Shown: one piece after another, positions 22,979 to 37,200 of the stretch
How the letters are laid out: every line of letters begins with the position of its first letter
Numbering within the stretch: the first letter of the stretch is position 1
NCBI GenBank assembly: GCA_947034885.2
Contig: OZ019759.1
Span: 3,040,501 to 3,104,500 of the forward strand
Direction: 5' to 3'
DNA from: Thuidium tamariscinum
Lineage: Eukaryota > Streptophyta > Bryopsida > Hypnales > Thuidiaceae
Length of the DNA: 64,000 bases
Translations under genes and position numbers: made by a program
The notes under the pieces: model-generated
Databases searched by the model: none
The model's input: the letters and a program-made list of their open reading frames with translations, nothing else
What the model was told of the DNA's origin: nothing

Positions 22979-23419
22979 ATATGATTAGTTTCTTGGAGTG
23001 TAGTACATTCATGGTGTATTCTTTACATGTGCTACAAATGAAACTATGAAGTGATGGAGCCCAATTATGAACATTGACCTTCTTTGGAGTACATTTATAT
23101 TATTCTAATTTCTTTTTCTATCCATTTTTTACAGTTGCCCATTTTCATTCCATCCAATCCAAAAATTCCTAAACCCTAGAACAAGGCACAAGAGTCTTTT
23201 GTATTTGAAGTGTTTGCCCTGTTTTTAATTGACCCCCAAATCCTAAATCCCAAAACTTAAATGTATAGATGATATTATTAATGGTCCAAAAATACGAGAT
23301 TTCACAAAAATCCACGGTTATAGGAGACACGGTCATGGGTAGCAAAATTTACTATAAATAGTAATTTCTTGTTGAATTTTGGAAAAAAAACTGACTGAAA
23401 AAAAATTCTAGTCCAAATT

Positions 23420-23512
23420 TCTAAAAAAAGGCTACTTCATGCTCACCGCTCACAACTTTCCCGCTCGCAGCTCACAGGCTCACCGCTCCACGCTCGAATG
23501 CTAGCGTCGTTG
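23420..23512 (+). mobile_element. Right terminal inverted repeat of element E1
   Basis: GCTCACCGCTC..., CGCTCGCAGCTCACAGGCTCACCGCTCCACGCTCG and the terminus CTAGCGTCGTTG (23501-23512) closely match the right end of E2 (50280-50376) and the E3 terminus. The ten bases after it (GCCCACATTT) would be the target duplication. I find no matching left end in the window, consistent with E1 being truncated on the left. Confidence 0.75.
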
Positions 23513-24599
23513 GCCCACATTTCATCTAGAATAATCTTCAAATCTATTTACGTCAAATTATGAAGTCAGAGAAATAAATGATTATTGGATAACGTATCAT
23601 TGACTCTATTAATAGTGAATATTTAGTACTTGATTTGGCTATTTTAGATTGTTGAGGGATAGTTTATGTTTGAATTCCATAGGTGGTTACTTTAGTAATT
23701 TCAAGGCTCACTACATCAAAGATTCATGAAAATGACAATTATTTTGATTGGAAAATTACAATTATTCCACTTGGTTTTGACTGAAGAAACAAGTTGTACA
23801 CCTTTAGAAAATACATAGCACTTTTGGAATTAATTCCAAGATAGTCAAAACTCAATCACGATGTTAATAGGCTTACCTTACATAATTGCATATTAGAAGT
23901 CTGGCTAATTTTAAAACACAATAATTTTAGTTTGAGGTAATAATTCAATTCCAAACCCACACCATTAGATAAAACTGTATACATTGAATAGAAAGCTCAA
24001 TGCAATAGAACTTCTAATATATCTTGCTGTTTCAAGGTTGCTAGCAAGCGAGCCTAGGAGTGTGAGCCTATGAGCAGGAATTTTTTTTAAGGAAAAATTT
24101 CATTTTGGACCTATGACTATGGATAAGTGAAGGGGGGCTCATGACTGTGGTTTAGTGTTTTAGGGTGAAGTTTATCAATCTTTTCAAGTTAGAATTTGGT
24201 GTTTAGGGGAGAACGTTGAAATGTTGTTGGTTAAAGGATAATTCATACAATGAAAAATGAAAATGAACACCATAAAGTACCAAGATGTAGCTATAAAACA
24301 CACAAATCCAATCAGAATAGAAGGCAACATACAATAGTTTGACTCACGGAATATGTCAATTCCGTGAGTCTAAATTGTTGAAGACTCAATCTCAAAATGA
24401 GAACTCTTTGATAACTTAGAAGACTCTCTACCCTCATATGTTGATCCATCTATAAATTATAAAACATTTAGGGCATACATATGTGTCTTTATGATGTTTT
24501 GGTTTAGAGGAACCAAAAGTCACAAAGGCACTAGCCATTTGCTTTGCATAGATGGGAAGGTCAAAAGTTTCTTGAGGACTCAAAAAGAAGACTTTGTTT

Positions 24600-27500
24600 C
24601 AGTATGTCGCTCCTCGATTTGATGCCATATGAGTAGAAGACAATGACGTAGTTGTTGTCTTAGAGATGCTTGTACGCAAAGCTGAAGGTAGACTGGAGGG
24701 CCTCATCTTCAATGTCTTCATTCTAATTGGGCACATCATCTTTAGGAAAAGACAACCCTGGGATAGGCAAGTTCTCAAGGCAGTCGAAGAAGACAACATC
24801 TACCCCCAATCAAGTGTTCTACTGCCTTTAGAAATATTTGTTTTTTGTCGTGGACACGTGCCAAGTGCCAACTTGAAGTACATCAGCAAATGAAGAAGTA
24901 GCATGTACACTATTGATGTTAATGAGACAAAATGAACAATGACCAATTTGATGTTTACAGAGAGTACTTTCCTCAATAAGGCCAAGACTTGTAACAAGTG
25001 GGCTTGTTGGAGTCCATGTCTTCCACAAGTTCTACGATGGAGACATTGAGGATCAAGTCTTTGGATTTGATGAACTCTTTGTTGGTGAGAAGAAATCCTT
25101 GAGATACATGAGTGATGACCTCCTCCAAGAGCTCTGATAAAGTGGCCTTCCTCTTGACTCCACTCTGAAATCCAACCTAGAGTTGAAAGTCTTGATCAAT
25201 TGTGGAGGATGCTAGGACTTGGGCGGTCGCCTTTGCCTTCTTCTTCCTCTGTTGTTGGCCTATTCCTTCTCCTTTCCCTCTCTTTTTCCATGAGCTTGGC
25301 AAGTCTCTCCACTTCCTTCTTCTCCTTGGCATTGAGTAGAACTTGGACTCGTGCTTTCTTCTTCATGTCGTTAGCATCCCTCCTCTGAATGGCTTTCCTC
25401 CTCTGCCTATCCGTCAAGCCAATGAACTCATCCACTTCCAAGTCAATGGCCCCTTTGCCCTCCAAGTATTCTCGTAGTTGTACCTCTGATTCATGGGTGA
25501 ATCCCACAAAGCATTCCAAATATGACGTTCCTCCATTGAGATGAGCAGTGGTGAACATGCATAGCTGGCTCGCGGAGAACATGCAATCAATGGAGTTGCG
25601 GTCCAACCATGAGGACAAGAAAGGTGGCAAGCCCCTTCATTCGATTGCCCCCTTTTCTTGGAGCTCATACTTGAAGTACCTGCCACGCCGATCAATTGAA
25701 TGAATAGAGAGAATTAACAAATTCTAGCAACCAATATCTTGTTGAGTTTTAAATGGTATATCCTTCAACAACAAACATGATAGAATTGTAAGCAACGAGG
25801 TCAAAGCATAAGGCAAATGACTTTAGAAAAACATTGACCAATGTTTAAAGCATACCGGCAAAGAACTCTTTGGACCACTAAGTTGGAGCCCTTGTAATTT
25901 ATGAATGAATCTTCTTTCTTAAAGTAATTAGCACCTTTGAAGATAGGTCCAAATCCTTGGTCCCAGATCTTCCTCCTCCATTCCTCAATGTAAACAGGCA
26001 ATGTCTCTGGCTACTGCAAGACCATCATGTCAATTTTGAGATTGTTATGTCTGACCATCCCATTGAAGTATTGGACTGAAGCATCCTCGATTTGTAGAAA
26101 ATGTTGATTAGAACAAGAAACTCATTTCATGTACAAAAACATGAGATGCAAAGAAAGTACCTATAAGCACTTCCACCAAAAAAAATAACAACATGAATCT
26201 AAAATGGTATAAACAAATGAACTTATCCCTACATACCAGACGTACTTGTTGAAGAATGGTTCGAGATGTGATTTAGCGACGGGTTTGGCTAGGAACTTTC
26301 TAGCATCATGAGACGGAATGGATGTATTCTACCACTTGAGGAACTTCATTTTGTGGTATGGCGTCGTATTGCAGGTGACCAGCATCTTCAATTTCTCGAG
26401 TATCATTTCGGACACCTCATTGGAGCTTCAATGCCTCTTCACCTAGACAACCACGAAGCCATTGAATTTCATTTGAATGCAAGGAAGAATGACAGTGAGA
26501 GAAGACATGATCAGTGAAGCAATTCAACTAACCTCTTCAAGGAATTGCATTCCATAAGTAGGATTGGCAATGGTGAGGAGCTTGATCATCTTGACATAGA
26601 ATTTGACATTCTTTTTCTTGGCTCTTACCCTTATGGATAGAGTTTTCCCTTTTGCAATTTGATTCTTAGGTGATGTTGTCTCTGTGTACCTTCAAAGCGC
26701 TACATCTACTAGTTTCCATAGCAATTTCTTATTGTCTATTCCCACATTTTTTTCAAACCTTATATAGCAAATGAAAGAAACCAAGGCAATAACAAGAAAC
26801 AGAGAGTGGATGTAAAGGAGAGGCCTTTTGTAAGTCTTACCTTGAAGATGAAGGAAGTAAAGACCTCTATAGATATAGAGTACTACGTCCTTTTTTCTGG
26901 CAGTGCAATACATTTCTTTCTCTCCAAAGGCCTGAGCATTTCATTGAACCTTTCCATAGGCAATAGGCCATACTCTTGCACTTAGTAGAGAGTGTGTACA
27001 AGGTTGGTTTTGATGTGTGAATCCTCTGTGGATCTGTACATTCCATCCAATTTAAATAAGGTAAGAATTGATTGTCATTGTGTAGAGCAAGATGCAATTG
27101 AAAATACAATGTATGGAAGACAAGCAAGAGAAAGTAAAGTTGTTTTCATGCACCTACTTATTGATGTTGTGCATGACCTACATAACAAGCTCAATTTTTT
27201 CCTTCGTGTTTAAGAGAATGTTGTCCACCTCATAGTACCAATCACAGTTGGTAGCATACATCCTGGAAATGACGTTCATCCATACAAGGAGTCAATGGTT
27301 TCCGTGATAGACAAAGAACTTAGAGTTCTTGAAGTACTTGAGAGCTGGATTGGCATCCAGTTGGCTCTCAAACTCTACATTTTTGCGTTTCTACAAAGGG
27401 TCCCACTCATCCATTTCCTCCTTGGTGAACTGTGAGGATTCTCTCGCCTCATTGGTGTAGACACATAGAAGACAGCTACGTCATCTCAATATCCACCTGT

Positions 27501-28567
27501 GAATCCCCTCTCTAGGAACTGGATGTTGCATGAGAAGGTGGGCAGAACCATTAGCATAGCAAACATCCTACAAAGAGGAATAGTGAAGTGGAAGGTCTTC
27601 TCGGGCTTCATCCTCAAGGCATTGATGGTGGTGATGGAGTCCACCTTCTACAGCCTTTGGAGGTTGTCTTCAAGGAGGTCCTTTTCTTCATCGTCACCCA
27701 TGTCATCTCCCTTTAACATCTCTACGTCTTCTTCACCCCCCACTCTAGGTTGATTGAAGTCTCCATCCCCCTTAATGTCGGGTTGAAGGTTATCTTCTCT
27801 TCTAAGAGTCTCATGATTCTATCTTCTTGCTTTTTAGCTACCGGTGTGACATCCATTTGCAAATCCAATTCCATCACTTAATAAAAAGGGACATTGAATG
27901 AATACATAGGACATCATTGATCATTGATGAGCCAAAATAGTGAACTCTTTACATCAAATTGGAAGTCCAAAATGACTACCGTTTTGATTGCAAAAAAAGT
28001 TCCCTAAGTAGTAGGCTCAAGGAGCTCTTAGAACTACATGGGCAATTTGTAGTGCCATTCAAATACTAACAACATTAACCTTATTGTCGGTGTCTAAATC
28101 TGAGCTGAGAATAATGATGAATTCTCCCTCAAAATGCAGTCTACCACTATCATTTGAGTCACTCAACTTGTGCAACTCTAGACTTATAATGGACGTGCAT
28201 GTCTGTGGCTTTGAGCTATACTTGGTTTCTAAACTCTTGGGAGAAAACTCAACCTTCTTGTGCTTGCGATTGAAGCCCGCGACAAGGTGACCTGGCCAAT
28301 TAGTATTGCGGGTGTGCATAGAGACATCCAAGGCATCTACAATATAATTTGCTACACTCATGATGTCCTCAAATCTTACCAGATCGGTAGATCCTCTTCC
28401 TCCTCCTCTTCCTCTTCATCTTTGGATTCTCCAACCACCTCTTTAGCATCTTTTGGAATCTTTGCCTCGAATGGACCTCTTTCATATAAGGCTTGAATGG
28501 ATAAAACTTGGCCATTGGCACCAGCAACGCCCTCATGAGCATGAATGCCCTCACTCTGACATTCCAA
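24600..28567 (-). pseudogene. Decayed ParB-methyltransferase-like gene of E2
   Basis: Exon-sized remnants in the same order as the E3 gene. An acid-rich exon lies at about 28567-28370. IPLCRM near 27580 and VFYVSTP near 27460 are matched in E3 by IPLCRM and VFYVSIS. FFVYHGNH near 27300 corresponds to the ParB-like FFIWDGNH of E3. DSHIKTNLVHTLY near 27020 matches ENAHVKTNLVHKLH. YIEEWRRKIWDQGF near 25970 matches YIEKYHIILWDQAF. VDVVFFDCLENLPIP near 24790 matches LDLIVADVPDGLPIP at methyltransferase motif IV. Several stops interrupt these frames, so no protein is expected. An additional open stretch at 28361-28059 has no clear counterpart in E3. Lys/Glu-rich sequence at 25630-25196 corresponds to the charged linker. 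Confidence 0.75.
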
Positions 28568-28913
28568 CCATGGAGAAAATTAGAAATAGAAAAATGAAGG
28601 GGTTTGACTACAAGAGATGAAAGAAATTTGAAACAATTGGGTGCCAACTTTGGACTAATTTCTAAAACACCGAGTGAGGGTCAGCAAGTTTGGCTTGATA
28701 CTACAGGTTCAAAATATGTATACACAAATGGGGTCCCCCCGCACAAGGCAACGCGCACATGGGGATGGCACACACAAAGTTGGACTTCAATGCTCTATAC
28801 TTGCCAAGAAATCAATTGAAAACCTTATGTTGGCCCTAAAATAGCATTAGGAACCTGGAAAAATTGCACACAAATAAAAGAATTAATAAAAATAATAATA
28901 ATGGAATTCACAA

Positions 28914-29013
28914 GGGTACCCAAAACTGGGGTACCATGAGAGATCCAAGAATGTTGTACAATCGGATCCGACAGTACTTTCTCTAATATCCTATGGTACC
29001 CCAATTTTGGGTA
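28914..29013. repeat. ~100-bp hairpin with central ATCGGATCCGAC
   Basis: Outer arms GGTACCCAAAACTGGGGTACCAT and its inverse near 28990-29013 close on the palindrome around 28960. One of a set of related hairpins in E2 that share outer GGTACC-type arms and a GGATCC core. Confidence 0.8.
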
Positions 29014-29268
29014 CCTAATTGAGATTTCAAAGAAAATTAGAAATTTGCAAAAAATGAAATTTCTTAAGAAAGCATCATTTGTAAAGAATCTACTTACATG
29101 GCCATTGATTTTCAAAAATAAAGTGCCAAAGAACTCAATCATGAAAGATCTAATATATGGCATTGAGTTTAGATCAAGGCTTTTGCAAGCCAAAACCCCC
29201 CAGGCATTTGAACTAAAAACCCTGAACTAAAAATGGTTTCAGAGATTTTTATAAAACATATTTCTCAA

Positions 29269-29366
29269 TGTACCAAAACTGGGGTTACTACGAGATACTC
29301 TAGGAAACACCGTCGGATCCGACGGTGTTTTCTAGAGTATCTCGTGGTACCCCCAATTTTGGCATA
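29269..29366. repeat. ~98-bp hairpin with central CACCGTCGGATCCGACGGTG
   Basis: An almost perfect inverted repeat: ACCAAAACTGGGG...CGAGATACTCTAG...ACACCGTC on the left mirrors the right arm. The centre is a perfect 20-bp palindrome. It is strong enough to form a cruciform or a folded transcript. Confidence 0.85.
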
Positions 29367-30171
29367 CTGAGTAGTTTAAACAAGTCGTTTTTGAAAAAAA
29401 AAAAAACCCACCAAAAGGGTGTGTTTATGCGCTGAAGTACAACACTTCTAGTTAGTTTTGATAGAAAATTGGATTGAAGGTCACAAGTAAGAGAAAAATG
29501 CCCTCAAACAAGCTTATTTGACTCTAGCATGTCTGGAATCAAAAATTTATATGTAATTAGAAACTCATCTGAAAACTAAAGCAAATTCTTTCGGATACAA
29601 TTATCAAAGGTATAAAGACCTAATCCAAGAAAGGCTATCCAAGAATTCTACAAAAGAATAATGTATGTAGAATCAAAAATCAATTGAAATTTCAAAGCTC
29701 AAATTTATTGTCCTTGGTAGGCTTAATCAAATGTAAAATTTCAATTCCTAAATTCCCTCTCATAGCTATAAGTATCTCATTAGGAACTTCTTCAAAGGTT
29801 CTAAAATCTGAAATTGGAACAGTTGAGTAGACCCAGATATTCTGAAAAAAAATGATTCTTATTTTTAGGCATCTACAGTCTTTTGTCATTGGCAAGATGG
29901 AATCATTGAAGCTTGAGTGCACAAAGTCCAAAGATAGAAAATGGCAAGTATTCACTTTACAAAGTGGTATGGCATGGTCATTCACTTTGTAGCTAGAGTT
30001 TTAGTTTATTGAATTTGACCTCTGATTCTAAAACATGAGCAGTATTTTTCAGATCTTGAACTGTTAAAAAATTTCACTTGAATGATTACTTAGCTTATAG
30101 AAAGAATAACTAAAATGATCAATGTTCATCAAAAGAGCATCCTTTGAAAGTTCAAGATTTCTACAAAAATA

Positions 30172-30265
30172 TCACAATGGTATCCAAAATTGGGATACCA
30201 TGAGATACTCCAAAAAGAAGTAGGTTTTTTTTAGGTATCTCATGGTACTCTCATTCTAAGTATCC
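30172..30265. repeat. ~90-bp hairpin lacking the GGATCC core
   Basis: TTGGGATACCATGAGATACTCC and GGTATCTCATGGTACTCTCA are inverted around a diverged centre. Same family as the 28.9 and 29.3 kb hairpins. Confidence 0.65.
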
Positions 30266-30329
30266 AACCACCCCATAAAGTTCCATAAGATCCAACAGAC
30301 CATTTAAGGTACTTAGTGCTCCCCTCTTT

Positions 30330-30705
30330 TACGTACCCAATTGAATTCAAAATTAAGGTTTTGGTCATAGTTTCAAATATTTTGAAAAAAATTCCTTTGA
30401 AAAAGTTAGTGGTATCAAAACTAGAAGTATCTTTCAACATCCCATAAAGTTCAATTGGATTCAATAGACCTTTATGGGGTGCTTGGAGGTGCCCCTCTTT
30501 TAGGTACCCTGTTGAATTCAAAACTATCTTCTTACTCATGGTTTCAAAACATTGAAAAAATACTTTTGAAAAAGTCAATGTTATAAAAACTAGAATTAAT
30601 TCTTAGAGTCCTATAAATTTTATTTGGATCCAAAAGAAATTGGAGGATGTTTGGAACTACCTCTCTTTTAGATACCCCGCTGAATTTCAAAACTATCTTT
30701 TTGGT
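30330..30705. repeat. Left arm of E2's large internal inverted repeat
   Basis: Segments such as AAACTAGAAGTATCTTTCAACATC and TTTATGGGGTGCTTGGAGGTGCCC recur in reverse complement at about 45690-46070. Within the arm the same ~175-bp unit is repeated about three times. E3 inserted at its inner edge, splitting the palindrome. Confidence 0.8.
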
Positions 30706-31130
30706 CAGGAATGCTAGAATGTGAGCAGTGAGCAGTGAGCGGTGAGCAGTGAGCAATGGGGTGAAGTTGGATTTGGTACCCCATGACTATGGAAATCGAG
30801 TGATTTGAGTTGTGAAATTTGACTATGAGTCCTATACTAGTTCAAAAAATATAAATATTTATTGATAAAAACGGGATTCAAAGTTGTGGTGATCAATCTT
30901 TTGTAAGTACTCAAATGAATGTCGATGGATAATTGACTTAAACAAATGAAAGTGGATGAATGTGGATGAATGTGGATGAATGAATTATGCTTTTCAAATA
31001 TATGAACAGGACAAAAAAACGAGCACAGATTTAGGGGTTCCTCGGTACCAAGGAGGCCTTTCGTTCCTCCAAATTTTTATGTGGTTAATGACATAAATGA
31101 AAGGCCTCCTCGGTACCGAGGAGGCTTTTT
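30706..31130 (+). repeat. E3 left terminal inverted repeat
   Basis: Runs from CAGGAATGCTAG through GTGAGC-type repeats and three GTGGATGAAT units to two P2 palindromes (31040-31053 partial, 31104-31125 full). The reverse complement is found at 44719-45244. Confidence 0.85.
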
Positions 31131-34100
31131 GGCCCTCCAAATTTTTGTGTGATGTTTAATGAATTAAACAATTGTAATATTTCTAGGGCATAAATTATTA
31201 AAAAATAATACATGTAAAATTATTATTTAACCTTGAATAATTTGTTTTTGTTTTTCATTGTGTTGAGGTCCCTTGGGCTCTCCCTCAATCCTATTTCAAC
31301 ACTAGTGGTAAACAATATGATAGAATCATACAGACATAAAGAGAGAGATGTTTTAATATATTCTATAAAATTAAAAAAATACAAGAAAAATTATTATGGA
31401 TATGGTGTATGAGAGAAGTGACAAATGATATGAAGCACATTAAAAAAGTCTACTATCAATCAAGTTCTAAAGACATAAAAGCAATGTAAGACAATCAAAA
31501 AAGACAAAGTACCAAAATATTGTGTAGTGGCCCTTTTAGTCTCACTACATGGAATTAATAAAAGCATACAATGAGAATAGTTAAGACTCAAAAACAAAGA
31601 TTGAACTACTAACACATCCAGAAGACGTGTCACTCGAAGTGGCACTGAAACCACTATCAGTGCTGCCACTGCTAGTAAGAGCAATAACCTCCTTTGCCTC
31701 ATAATCAATGTATCTACGCACATTAGGGTCATATCGAGCTAAACTAGGGACTTCCATAGGACTATCCCCGTTTGCAAGGTCGATGGCCATTTCCTCAATG
31801 TAACATAGTAAGGAAAATGGACTTGAAGGACTAGGAAAGAGGTCTACCAACCTGCAAAGATGAAAAAAAATGAAAAAAAATGAATTATTGATAATCAAGG
31901 AAATAAAATTGAAATTGAGGCAAATTAGAAAAGGGTAGGACTTACGTACACATGCGATTCTTTGCAATCCTCTTTGTGGGTCTTTCCTTCACGGTTTTAG
32001 AGGTTAATGGTTCCTTTCGTTTCTGCCCCGTAGAACCCTCAGTGGAAATCAGAGAAGTGAGTGGAACTAGAACAACTTCAAAGATTTCTTCATCGGCCTC
32101 GAGAGCAATAAGGTGACGCCCACTTCGACGGCAAGCATGAACGCTTGAGCCTAAAAACAACCAAATATGACGCATGAGAAACAAAGCAAATTAGTGAAGA
32201 ACAAAAATAATCTTAAATCAAAAACAAAGGAAGATTGAAGGTGATACCAGTTGATGCATTGCAATCCAACACTACATCTCCCGACTTGGAAAAGCTCTCA
32301 ATAAGAAGTTGCACAAGAATTGGGTCTTTTTCACGAGCTCCTCTCTACATTTTATCCCCATTCTTCAAGGCTGTAATCGAAGTGGTATAGTTGTAAAGGG
32401 CACCTTGCCCCACAATATCAGTGCCCAGATTACTCACGTCCCGGTTGACTTCAATGGAGAATTTGGATTGAAGAGGCATGTCATAGTATGACTCTTTCAC
32501 GTAGAGGATAATCCAAAACCGCTTAGTCTGAAAAAGTAATATATGAAATTAGCATGAGATAAGTCATCAACGTCCACATGAAGTAACATCACAAAATGCA
32601 CTAAAGTTAATGAATAATAGTTAATAAATGTTGAATAAAGAAACACCATTTTGAAAGAAGCAGTTGAAGTATTACAACTTAAGGAATAAAGAAATGCGAA
32701 GAATAAAAAGACAAAATAAATGGATTGAGAAGGCTAGAAACCATTACCGTGTGAGTGTGTTTTCTGTATGATGTAAGTAGCATATCGTTGACGTCCCACC
32801 AATCATACAACGTTGTGAAACCGTATGCTTCAGCAAGAGCATCCGTTGCTTGCCGGACATCTGGAATATCAGGGTGGAAAAGCAGAATCGCCCCATCATC
32901 TTGGAGTGTATCACGAGCCACCTCAAATATGGATTCCGGCTAATCCTCCGTTAATGTATTCCAAGTGGGAATCAAAGCTTCCATATTGGGGATTGGAAGA
33001 CCATCTGGCACATCTGCCACGATAAGATCAAGGCAAGCCTCTTTCTTTGGTATACCACCAAGGAGTTGTTCCTGACCACGACCCACCTATTCAAGTACCA
33101 ACACAAAGAAAAAATATCTTTAGAAGATATATTAGCACATGACAAAGAATATAACAAGGAGTTGTAGAAAATACAAAAGAGTGGAAGGGCCAAATCTTTT
33201 GAGCAAATGACAAGAGCTGTGAGAACTCGGGGGAGGGTTGTTGGTTATTGACCATGAACTGCATGATGGAGTGAACAGAAGTCTTCAATAGGAGGACTTT
33301 GGCATCAACTCCATGTGTGTCAATGCGTTTAGCAGTTTTCTCATAAAGCTGAGATGGTGCAAAGATCTCCGTGGATATTGATGGTAATTCTGATGGACAA
33401 TGCTTTGGATTATTGGAATTGCCAGGGTTGATGGGAGCCACTGAAATTGTCTCCGAAACACTGACAACACCTCCTACTGCCTTGTCCTTGCCTTTTGAAC
33501 TACTCCCCTTGGCCTCCTTGGTTTCAATTTTCTTTGGTGCCTTAGAACCTTTAGTGTCTTTGCCTTTCTTGGTAGTTTTCTTCGTGTCTATCTCAGATGG
33601 GGCATCTTCAGCACTATCTTCATCAGAATCCTCCTCAGGCACTTGGGTTGAGGAAGCATGAAGAGCCTTCTCAACTTCTTCTTCACTTGGGGCAAACTTC
33701 TTCGAGCATTCCAAATACCAAGGACATGCGGTGTGCTCGATAGAGTTGAAACTCCGTACCTGCCCAGGTGTAAACATATATGAATCCTTCAAGGCTTTCT
33801 CCAACCAACCTCCAAATAATTTGGGAAAAGACTTCTTGTCGATGGCTTTCTTTGCAAGGAGCTCTCTCTTGAAATACCTTCATTAAAGATAAATGCAAAG
33901 TTAGAGAAAAAAATGTCAAGTAGGTTGTGTCAAAATTTGACGGCTTCAAGTTTGAAGGAAGCCATTCAAGAAGTCACAATATAAAACAATCAAAAGACCT
34001 AGTCGCCCGTTGTCCATGTCTAAAATTCTAAACGTTGAGGTGAACACATGAAGGTCAAGTTTCTAAAGGGATTTAAATAAAATAATCACTTTGACTAAAA

Positions 34101-34238
34101 AGGCCACGGACCACAACAATTGCATATACAAACAACTCAGAAACTCCTCCAGAACTTCCAATCATCCCAAAATTTGGCCCTATTAATATTTCTCGGGTTC
34201 AATCAAGTAAAGCAATAAGTCACGAAAGTAATAGGTTA

Positions 34239-37200
34239 GCCTCCTCGTTACCGAGGAAGCTAGCTTTCTCTCAATCTTTTTTGAATTTCAACTTGACTAA
34301 ATTGTGATATTCAACCCAAGCATTTGTGACATTTGCGATAGACTAAACTAATGACTACAGAGCAATTAGTCTCGGAGTCCTTGTCAATTGATAATAATAA
34401 AATTTAACATTTGATTCACATTGTCTTGCTTGAAAATTAATTTGAGAAGGTAATTAGCAAATTTACCGGTACTGCAAACGTTGCATAGCTCTCTTAGCAC
34501 CATCTTGTGAAGGAAATGGCTTGAATCGAGAGTATTCCCCTGACTTCCAAAAAAAGAAAGAAAATGCCTGATCCCACAAAATAATGTGGTATTTTTCAAT
34601 GTACTCTTCAATTTCGTCCACATCATCTCTCGCTTTCCAATCCACCAAAATCTCCTCTGATTTCATTGTCTCGTTCACAGCTTGAGCGGTCACAAACTCC
34701 AACTACAAGCATGATTAAAAGAAAAATTAGTTGCATTACAAGTAAAAGTACCTCGACATACTATTTATCAGCTTAGATTAAATGATTAGCAAATCACCCA
34801 ATTCAACTTCCTCACCTGAGCCCAAAAAGCTGCCTTGGTCAACTACACTTCTAGTTTCTCGTCTGTGACACCAGCTGCTGGAAATCGTAAACCTACACGA
34901 TTCAAATCTCCGGAGTTCCACCAATTCAACCACTTAACCTTGAATTGGGGTTCCACAATCGTTGATGAAATCTTTTGGAGTTTCTCAAGTGACATCTTAG
35001 GCTTCTCAAACTGGCTCTAATGGTAATATATCTGGAACTCAAATATGAAAGACTCATCAGCTAAGAGACAATTCAATATTCAATTTAAAGAACATTCAAA
35101 AGTTATCAAATCATAAAAGAGACTTGACTTTCTTTTCTATTATTATATCATTTGGTGTCAAGTTCAAACAGTATCAATTTCATTAATGAAATTCAGACTA
35201 ATATATACCATTAGGTTAGCAAGAGTTTCTAAAATAAACTTCAACAACACTCATTAATATTTAAATTCTTATTGAAGAGAAGAAATGCACACATCCAAGA
35301 AGTACACAAGATGTGCATCAAGAGCACATTCACCGTGACAACTTCACAATAAACTGAGAGAAAATGAAGGCAAAGTAATTTGCTTACTGCTTCTAGAAAC
35401 TTAGGGCCATGCTTGGGATTGGCCACGCTTATCATTTTGTCAAACTCTGTTCGATAGGACTTCACTCTTGCTTGTAAGGCACTTTCCATTGCATCATGGA
35501 TGCCACGAGCAGTACGGTCTGGAATTGCTGTCTTCTCCATGTACAATCTAGCGGCTTCATCCCCAGCGGCGGAGACCTCTTGCTGCATATATTCAATCAC
35601 AAATAAGTCTGCATTCCATCAATTACACAAAACATTAAAGAAAACATAACAGCATGATAACAACTCTTACCCAATTCAAGAATTTGATGAAGACCTCCGA
35701 AGTCAGTGGATACCATGGATATGGTTTTGGACGAGTCTCACAGGCTTTGTACTCATCCGCTGTGAGTAACTCTTTGAAATCAGGTAACTTCAAAACCCCA
35801 TACGAACTGATGTGATGTAGTTTATGTACAAGGTTTGTTTTGACATGCGCGTTCTCGGTAGACCTGAAAAATAATTCAAACTAGTTAGAGGTTCACTCAA
35901 AAACAAATCTACGAAATCTACATAAAAGATAGTTATATAAATTTACCTGTTTACGTCGTTCATTGCATTCAAAAGAATGCCAGTACTGCCCTTTGATGTG
36001 AGGAGTATAGAGTCCACAGAAAAATGCCATTCTGCCTCATCAGAATGCAAACGTGAGATGTAATTATTCCAGGCATGGAACCTATGGTTTCCATCCCAGA
36101 TAAAGAACATATGGCCGGATAGAGAAGACAAGTGGCTATTTTGAGATAATTACCTCTCAAATGTTTCGTTCTCTTTGAGCCAATGACGATCCCAACTTCC
36201 CATCATTTCCTCAGTAACAAATTGAGATTTCCCAGCATCATCTGATATGGATACATAGAACACTCGGTCGCCTTCACGATAACCATGGACAAACTCTGCC
36301 TCCAAACGCCTAACATCGGAGTGGAGAAGTGGTCGGACCAGCGGCAATGGAATCATTCTACAAAGTGGAATATGCAAGCGAGAGGATGCAATTGGTTTGA
36401 ATCGCAATTCCTGTATTATAGATACAGAATCAAGCTTCTCCTTCACTCGGAAGGCATTCTCTGCCTCATCAATGCTGAGTCCAGCCATCATATCATTTGC
36501 CAAACTCGCCTCATTTCTTGTTGTACTTTCATCACCCATAGTCGAAAAGCCCGCAATTTTGACAACACCTTCTTCAAGATGTTCATTGGACGTCACATTG
36601 CCTTCAACTCCAACATCCTCGTCTCGGATACTTTGCATTGGCTCACACTGCGGAGCACCATCATCCCCAACATTCTCCAATGGCACATTCTCGTGCTCCA
36701 TATTTCCAATATCCATCTGCCAAATAAAAAATGGCTCTAATTAGAAATCATCCATTAGACGTTGCATTAATCCAAGTTGCAAAATAACAAGCAGAAGCTC
36801 TCGAGGTCATATGATAGACCACCACAGCTTGTCCGACCAGCTTCCAATGCTGAAGACTCCGTAAGTGTTCCTCGGCACCGAGGAGGACATTGTGCATCTC
36901 CCACAAATCAAAATATACTAAGCCTGCATGCGTTTGGCACAATCAAGTGAGCCTCCGTGAGGGTTCTTCGGTGCCGAGGAGGCCTCAGAGCATCTCCCCC
37001 AACTCAAAACGACTGAGACTGTCACCTGATCGGCACAATCATTTGAAACTCCCTGTGGGTTCCTCGGTGCCGAGGAAGCCTGAAAGCATCTCCCCCAAGT
37101 CAAAATTGATTGAGCCTGCCACCTAGTTGTTACAACCAAGTTAGCCTCCATGTAGGTTCCTTGGTGCCGAGGAGGCCTCAAAGCATCTCCCAGGAAATGA

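Noticed and set aside
36150-36170. Intron between the two parts of exon 2 in the E3 gene
   Set aside because: The frame is the same on both sides, no acceptor lies between, and the E2 copy has a glutamine exactly where E3 has TAA.
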